NCBI GenBank assembly: GCA_016212245.1
Contig: JACRGU010000001.1
Coordinates: 1 to 10,748 of the forward strand
Length of the DNA stretch: 10,748 nt
Reading direction: 5' to 3'
Source: Nitrospirota bacterium
GTDB lineage: Bacteria; Nitrospirota; Thermodesulfovibrionia; Thermodesulfovibrionales; SM23-35
The translations under genes were made by a program, and so were the position numbers. Every line of letters starts with the position of its first letter. Positions within the stretch are counted from its first letter, which is position 1. Under the pieces are notes generated by a model. It searched no databases. It saw only the letters and a list, made by a program, of their open reading frames with translations, and had not been told where the DNA came from. Below, piece by piece: positions 6,834-10,748 of the stretch.

Positions 6834-7304
6834 TTAATCCTCCTCGTTAAAATTTTTATCCTTTAATACAGTCTTTATCGTCTCGAAAGAGTAGCCTCTT
6901 CTGAGAAGAAGATTATATAGCCTTTTCTTTATTTTTTCTGCTGGAGAGTTTTCCATAGCCCTGAGTTTTTTGTCTACAAGTTTTTTAGCATTTTCAATAT
7001 CTTCGTTTTCATCATGGCTGAACATCGAATCAACAATCTCCCGTGGTATACCCCGGTTACACATAAATCTTTTTGCTCCGGTGTGACTGAGGAGTTTTCT
7101 CGTTATTGCCTCCCTTTTCAGGTCTTCAGCTAATGCCCTGTCATTTATAAGCCCTGACTGTTTAAGGCGGTTTATTGTAGAAAATACCACAGTTTCAGGA
7201 AAACCCTTTTTTATGAGTCTTCCTTTAAGCTCTTTCTCACTTCTGCCCCTGTAGCTCAGGAGTTTGAAGGCATACTGTCTTGCCTCATCGCGTAAATCTC
7301 TCAA
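6834..7304 (-). CDS. recX: Regulatory protein RecX (156 aa)
   Basis: RecX binds in the groove of RecA filaments and limits or remodels them, modulating recombination and the SOS response. The protein starts LRDEARQYAFKLLSYRGRSEKEL and shows the family pattern of consecutive three-helix units: A..LLS.RGRSEKEL..RL..KGF, then IN...L...GLINDRALAEDL, then GIPREIV, and a last unit LLLRRGYSFETIKTVL. Length (156) is close to E. coli RecX. The start is TTG at 7304. An in-frame TGA lies two codons upstream, so no earlier start exists. The first 20 bp overlap the end of the pilT gene, and no strong binding site is visible, which suggests coupling. It is separated from recA by pilT, an unusual order since recX most often follows recA directly. 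Confidence 0.88.
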   Translation of the reverse strand: MRDLRDEARQYAFKLLSYRGRSEKELKGRLIKKGFPETVVFSTINRLKQSGLINDRALAEDLKREAITRKLLSHTGAKRFMCNRGIPREIVDSMFSHDENEDIENAKKLVDKKLRAMENSPAEKIKKRLYNLLLRRGYSFETIKTVLKDKNFNEED

Positions 7305-8436
7305 TTTTCATTTTATCCTTCTCGGTGGATCTTTCCAATGTCAGGTCACCTGTAGACTGGATACCTTTTACCTTTAATGTAAAGTCATCAGGGTTTGTAG
7401 CCCATCTCAGTGCCTCCTCATAAGTTATAAGCCCTGACTTATAGAGACTAAACAGGGACTGGTCAAAGGTCTGCATATCATAATGTATTGCTCCCTGTGC
7501 AATTACATCAGGTATAGACTTTGTTTTATCAGGATCAATGATACAGTCCTTTACAGTTATAGTAGCAACAAGAACCTCGACTGCAGGGACCCTGCCTTCC
7601 CCGTCTGCTCTCGGTATAAGCCTCATCGAGATAATGCCCTTCAGAACTGATGCAAGCTGAATTCTTACCTGCTTGTGCTGGTAAGGAGGGAATACAGATA
7701 TTATACGGTTTATTGTTTCTGTTGCATCTATTGTATGCAGCGTACTCAGGACGAGATGCCCTGTCTCAGCAGCAATCAGTGCAGTCTGTATAGTCTCAAA
7801 ATCACGCATTTCACCAACGAGTATTACATCAGGGTCCTGCCTCAGGGCCTGCCTTAAGGCCTTACCGAACGATTCTGTATCACTTCCTACCTCCCTCTGA
7901 TTGACCATGCTTTTTTTATCCCTGTACAGATATTCTATCGGGTCTTCAATAGTGATGATGTGTTCTGTTCTATTTGTGTTTATATGGTCAATCATTGCAG
8001 CGAGGGTTGTGGATTTTCCACTACCAGTTGTACCTGTAACAAGGATTAATCCCCTCGGTTCCATCGCAATTTTTTTAATGATAGCAGGAAGAAGTAGCTC
8101 CTCAATAGTGGGAATCTTTATCGGGATGACCCTGAAGACAATCCCTACTGTCCCTCTCTGTATGAAGATATTACACCTGAACCTTCCCAGCCCCGGGACA
8201 TTGTAGGCAAGGTCAATGTCATTTTTCTTTTTGAACACCTCCTGCTGTCCAGGGTTCATAACAGAAAAGGCTATCTTCAATACATCTTCAAGACTCAGCT
8301 TATTCTCTGATGTAAGTGGGGTAAGTTCCCCGAATATCCTCACAATCGGGTAAGAACCAACCTTTATATGAAGGTCCGAGGCATTCATCGAATATGCTTT
8401 TTTCAGAAGTTCATTAATATCCACAATTATTTCCAT
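7285..8436 (-). CDS. PilT/PilU-type type IV pilus retraction ATPase (383 aa)
   Basis: This is a hexameric secretion-family ATPase at the cytoplasmic base of type IV pili, where PilT-type motors depolymerise the pilus for twitching and DNA uptake. An N-terminal PAS-like domain (ASDLHIKVG at 19-27) precedes the ATPase core. The core shows Walker A GTTGSGKST (135-143), the Asp box TIEDPIEYL (162-170), Walker B DPDVILVGEMRD (201-212) with catalytic E209, and the His box HLVLSTLHT (227-235). The C-terminal AIRNLIRE element of classical PilT is degenerate here (TVKDCIIDPDKT), while GMQTFDQ-like YDMQTFDQSL and ATNPDDF resemble PilT/PilU paralogues, so this may be one of several retraction ATPases. 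The start codon overlaps the recA stop as TAATG with no Shine-Dalgarno, so coupling is expected. A GTG at codon 5 (VDINELL) is an alternative start. No pilin or assembly genes are in the window. Confidence 0.9.
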   Translation of the reverse strand: MEIIVDINELLKKAYSMNASDLHIKVGSYPIVRIFGELTPLTSENKLSLEDVLKIAFSVMNPGQQEVFKKKNDIDLAYNVPGLGRFRCNIFIQRGTVGIVFRVIPIKIPTIEELLLPAIIKKIAMEPRGLILVTGTTGSGKSTTLAAMIDHINTNRTEHIITIEDPIEYLYRDKKSMVNQREVGSDTESFGKALRQALRQDPDVILVGEMRDFETIQTALIAAETGHLVLSTLHTIDATETINRIISVFPPYQHKQVRIQLASVLKGIISMRLIPRADGEGRVPAVEVLVATITVKDCIIDPDKTKSIPDVIAQGAIHYDMQTFDQSLFSLYKSGLITYEEALRWATNPDDFTLKVKGIQSTGDLTLERSTEKDKMKIERFTR

Positions 8437-9437
8437 TAATTATGTTTTAAATTATATGCAGCAATTATCTTCCCTTCTATCTCTTTTGCAATCTCCTGAT
8501 TGTTTTTCAAAAACTCCTTTGCATTTTCACGGCCCTGGCCGATCCTGCTGCCCCCATAACTATACCATGCCCCTGATTTTTCGATAATGCCTTTTTCAAC
8601 ACCGAGGTCAACAATCTCTCCAACCCTCGAAATCCCTTCATTAAAATATATATCAAACTCAGCCTGCTTAAAAGGAGGGGCTACCTTGTTTTTTACAATC
8701 TTGACCCTTACCCTTCCACCTATGGTCTCTTGATTCTCCTTAATGTTATCTATCCTTCTTATATCAAGCCTCATGGAAGAATAGAATTTAAGCGCTATAC
8801 CTCCGGTTGTTGTTTCCGGGCTGCCAAACATGACACCGATCTTTATCCGCATCTGGTTTACGAATATGACGGTTGTCTGGGATTTCGATATTGCTGCAGT
8901 GAGCTTTCTCAATGCCTGACTCATAAGTCTTGCCTGGAGCCCTGGAAGTGCATCACCCATCTCTCCCTCTATCTCTGCCTTCGGCACAAGTGCTGCAACC
9001 GAATCTATCGCGATAATATCAACGGCCCCACTCCTTACAAGGGCCTCTGCAACCTCAAGGGCCTGTTCTCCTGTATCAGGCTGTGATATAAGAAGGTCCT
9101 CTATCCTTACCCCAAGTTTTTGTGCATAATTGACATCAAGTGCATGCTCTGCATCTATAAAGGCTGCAGTGCCTCCACCTATCTGTGCTTGTGCAATCGC
9201 ATTTAAAGCCAGCGTAGTTTTCCCTGAGGCCTCAGGACCGAATATTTCGATGACTCTGCCTCTCGGGAGCCCACCGACCCCTGTTGCAATATCAAGGGCT
9301 ATAGAGCCAGTAGGTATTACCTGAATGCCCTCAGCAATTCCCTCTGCACCAAGCCGCATGATGGCACCCTTTCCAAAACTCTTTTCGATCTGCGAGATGG
9401 CCATTTCAAGTGCCCTGACCTTATCCTTATTAGTCAT
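8436..9437 (-). CDS. recA: Recombinase RecA (333 aa)
   Basis: RecA forms ATP-dependent filaments on single-stranded DNA, drives strand exchange and activates SOS-type repressor cleavage. Visible features are Walker A GPEASGKT (67-74), catalytic glutamate in DAEHAL (95-100), Walker B IIAID (141-145), GLQARLMSQALRKL (166-179) and loop L2 with FGSPETTTGG (204-213). The protein ends KIIAAYNLKHN and lacks the acidic tail that in E. coli restrains activity; at 333 residues it is about 20 shorter than the 353-residue E. coli protein. A strong site, GGGAGGAGG (9442-9450), lies just before the ATG. The gene overlaps the end of thpR by 8 bp and that of pilT by 1 base, so it sits inside an operon. I saw no LexA-type operator of the E. 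coli (CTGT-N8-ACAG) or Bacillus (GAAC-N4-GTTC) kind just upstream. Confidence 0.98.
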   Translation of the reverse strand: MTNKDKVRALEMAISQIEKSFGKGAIMRLGAEGIAEGIQVIPTGSIALDIATGVGGLPRGRVIEIFGPEASGKTTLALNAIAQAQIGGGTAAFIDAEHALDVNYAQKLGVRIEDLLISQPDTGEQALEVAEALVRSGAVDIIAIDSVAALVPKAEIEGEMGDALPGLQARLMSQALRKLTAAISKSQTTVIFVNQMRIKIGVMFGSPETTTGGIALKFYSSMRLDIRRIDNIKENQETIGGRVRVKIVKNKVAPPFKQAEFDIYFNEGISRVGEIVDLGVEKGIIEKSGAWYSYGGSRIGQGRENAKEFLKNNQEIAKEIEGKIIAAYNLKHN

Positions 9438-10005
9438 CCTTCCTCCTCCCCAATGGTATCTCAGCTAAACAATAATACTGAGCCCCTGTGGGTTTAAGTT
9501 CGCTTTTCATCAGTTTTATGCTATTAACCTCCATGCCCCCGAAATCTCTCTCTTTAAAATTGTCAAGTTCTCTTATCATATCAGCAACACCTTTCTGTGA
9601 TCGCACCCTGCCGATTGTAAGATGTGGAGAGAATTCCCTGTTTTCCTTTTGATAGTTCAATAATACCATAGAATCTTCGATATCCCCTCGAAGTCTTTTA
9701 AGTATATCTGAATCCTCTATCCCGACCCAGATTACCCTCGGGTACCTTCTGTTCGGAAATACCCCTGCGCTACATATTTTAATATAAAACGGCTCATAAG
9801 ATAATACAATGTTAGATAGTAACTCTTTTATCACAGGTAGCGAAACTTCCGGTGTTCTGCCGAGAAACTTAAGTGTTAGATGAAGATTTTTATATACCAC
9901 CCACTTTACATCTGTATTGTATTTTTTCAGGATATCAATAAACTCGCCGATATCCTTTTTTACAGGTACAGAAATATCAATAGCTATAAAACACCTCAGG
10001 TACAT
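9430..10005 (-). CDS. thpR: RNA 2',3'-cyclic phosphodiesterase ThpR (191 aa)
   Basis: This is a member of the 2H phosphoesterase superfamily (formerly LigT, 2'-5' RNA ligase), which opens 2',3'-cyclic phosphates at RNA ends and can join or split 2'-5' linkages. The two signature motifs are both present: H42-L-T44 in NLHLTLKFLG and H128-L-T130 in SPHLTIGRVRS. The start MYLRCFIAIDI matches the usual RLFIAID opening, and length is normal. The ATG lies within the end of the cinA-type gene (10-bp overlap) and the 3' end overlaps recA by 8 bp. The recA ribosome binding site is inside its last codons. The link to recA and cinA is common in bacteria, but its physiological reason is unknown. Confidence 0.93.
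   Translation of the reverse strand: MYLRCFIAIDISVPVKKDIGEFIDILKKYNTDVKWVVYKNLHLTLKFLGRTPEVSLPVIKELLSNIVLSYEPFYIKICSAGVFPNRRYPRVIWVGIEDSDILKRLRGDIEDSMVLLNYQKENREFSPHLTIGRVRSQKGVADMIRELDNFKERDFGGMEVNSIKLMKSELKPTGAQYYCLAEIPLGRRKDD
9442..9450 (-). promoter_or_regulatory. Strong ribosome binding site for recA inside the thpR 3' end
   Basis: GGGAGGAGG is followed by AAGG and then the recA ATG at 9437. It is the strongest site within the overlapping pgpA-to-pilT part of the operon, whereas cinA, thpR and pilT have weak or no visible sites. This suggests that RecA is made in excess over its operon partners. Confidence 0.7.
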
Positions 10006-10490
10006 ACTCGTAATGCCTGACAGAGAAATTTTAAGGCTGCTAAAGAGGCATTGTTCTTGATTTCTTCTCTGTTACCATCAAATATCTCACCCTTCGATAG
10101 AATCCTATCTTTTGAGGCAATACTAACAGCCATATATATAAGTCCAACACCCTTGCTCTCGATAACCTCAGGCCCGAGATTTCCTGTAATTGAAAGACCG
10201 ATGTCTGTATTGCCTAATCTACGCACTGCACGTGCCATTTCTATAGCTACCTCTTCACTTATCATCCCCTTCTTCTCTAAAAGCGATTCACTTATACTGA
10301 GAACCTTTATCTTTGAGTCCTTCGAATAACAGACGATAGAGAGCTCAAGAAACTTTGAGGCACCCGGGACATTTGTAATAATATGGGTAACAAGTCCTCC
10401 TGTGCACGACTCGGCAATACTCAGCCTGGATCCATCTCTTTTAAGGAGTTCAGAAGTCCTGTTTACGAGTTCTAATAGATGAGCTTCCAT
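9996..10490 (-). CDS. pncC: CinA C-terminal domain protein, probable NMN amidohydrolase (164 aa)
   Basis: The domain named CinA-C or PncC hydrolyses nicotinamide mononucleotide to nicotinate mononucleotide in the pyridine nucleotide cycle. The protein consists only of this domain and lacks the N-terminal molybdopterin-binding-like part of full CinA. Motifs seen are LSIAESCTGGLV (23-34) with the presumed nucleophile S28, VPGASKF (41-47), the Y55/K60 segment CYSKDSK, the helix SEEVAIEMARAVR (78-90), and FDGNREEIK (137-145). The usual TGIAGPGGGTPEKPVG-like loop is here TGNLGPEVIESKGVG (102-116), lacking the glycine triplet and the Lys-Pro pair, so activity should not be taken for granted. It overlaps pgpA by 19 bp and thpR by 10 bp, with no visible binding site, consistent with coupling. 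In pneumococcus cinA and recA share a competence-induced operon; the closeness here recalls that arrangement. Confidence 0.82.
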   Translation of the reverse strand: MEAHLLELVNRTSELLKRDGSRLSIAESCTGGLVTHIITNVPGASKFLELSIVCYSKDSKIKVLSISESLLEKKGMISEEVAIEMARAVRRLGNTDIGLSITGNLGPEVIESKGVGLIYMAVSIASKDRILSKGEIFDGNREEIKNNASLAALKFLCQALRVCT

Positions 10491-10748
10491 ATCTGTAGGA
10501 TTAAATTTGTATATAAGGCGGCCACAATATCATCTGCCATTATACCCTTCCCACCGCTTAAAATGAGACCTATCTTTCTTATTGGGAATGGTTTCAGTAT
10601 ATCGAAAAACCTGAATAAAAAAAAAGCAGCAATAATATAGCCATAAGTCTGTGGAAGATAAAATACAGAAATCAGGAATCCTATAAATTCATCAATGACT
10701 ATATACCTGCTGTCCTTATCATTTAAAAGCCTTTCAGCATGGTGGGAA
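10472..10748 (-). CDS. pgpA: Phosphatidylglycerophosphatase A, C-terminal 91 residues (5' end outside window)
   Basis: This frame enters from the right edge on the minus strand and ends at TAG 10472-10474; its start lies beyond the window. PgpA removes phosphate from phosphatidylglycerophosphate to give phosphatidylglycerol in the inner membrane. The visible part contains IVIDEFIGFL, hydrophobic helices on either side of PQTYGY, then FRFFDILKPFPIRKI and GGKGIMADDIVAALYTN. These match the family's DE-hGhhh, FR-FD-hKP-P and GG-GIMhDDhhAG-hAN elements, including the acidic residues thought to bind metal. Only the N-terminal part (roughly half of a typical 150-170 residue PgpA) is missing. The last 19 bp overlap the cinA-type gene. 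Confidence 0.9.
   Translation of the reverse strand, partial: SHHAERLLNDKDSRYIVIDEFIGFLISVFYLPQTYGYIIAAFFLFRFFDILKPFPIRKIGLILSGGKGIMADDIVAALYTNLILQIWKLIY

Overview
The window reads as a compact, moderately AT-rich chromosomal segment of a diderm bacterium. A BamE/OmlA-type lipoprotein, a type IV pilus ATPase, and the order pgpA-cinA-thpR-recA with alaS nearby point to Nitrospirota or a deltaproteobacterial (Desulfobacterota-like) lineage. That placement is inference from gene content and protein style, not from a marker search. I see no tRNA, rRNA, CRISPR array, insertion sequence or phage gene.

Left block, plus strand (1-1737): the C-terminal part of a radical SAM protein with a SPASM-type cysteine pattern, a 58-residue two-helix membrane protein with a near-perfect ribosome binding site, and a complete family 4 glycosyltransferase starting with TTG. 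The last two are 9 nt apart and probably co-transcribed. A plausible sigma-70 promoter overlaps the end of the radical SAM gene.

Right block, minus strand (1739-10748), in order of transcription: pgpA (5' end outside the window), a stand-alone cinA-C/pncC, thpR, recA, a pilT-type ATPase gene, recX, a BamE/OmlA-like lipoprotein gene, alaS, a small phasin-like gene, and a ubiB/ABC1 kinase gene. From pgpA to alaS every junction is an overlap (1-20 bp) or a gap of at most 7 bp, which indicates one translationally coupled operon. The only real gap (71 nt) lies between alaS and the phasin-like gene. It holds a heptanucleotide tandem repeat and two interleaved inverted repeats, and the repeat runs into the alaS stop codon.

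The operon mixes phospholipid synthesis (pgpA), NMN salvage (pncC), RNA-end or cyclic-phosphate chemistry (thpR), recombination (recA, recX), pilus retraction or DNA uptake (pilT), envelope (lipoprotein) and translation (alaS). The phasin-like/ubiB pair at the end may be a lipid or isoprenoid-quinone module. Most of the window is housekeeping. The points I find most worth a second look are the phasin-like/UbiB pairing together with the altered KxGQ motif of the UbiB protein, the repeat structure at the end of alaS, and pilT lying between recA and recX.
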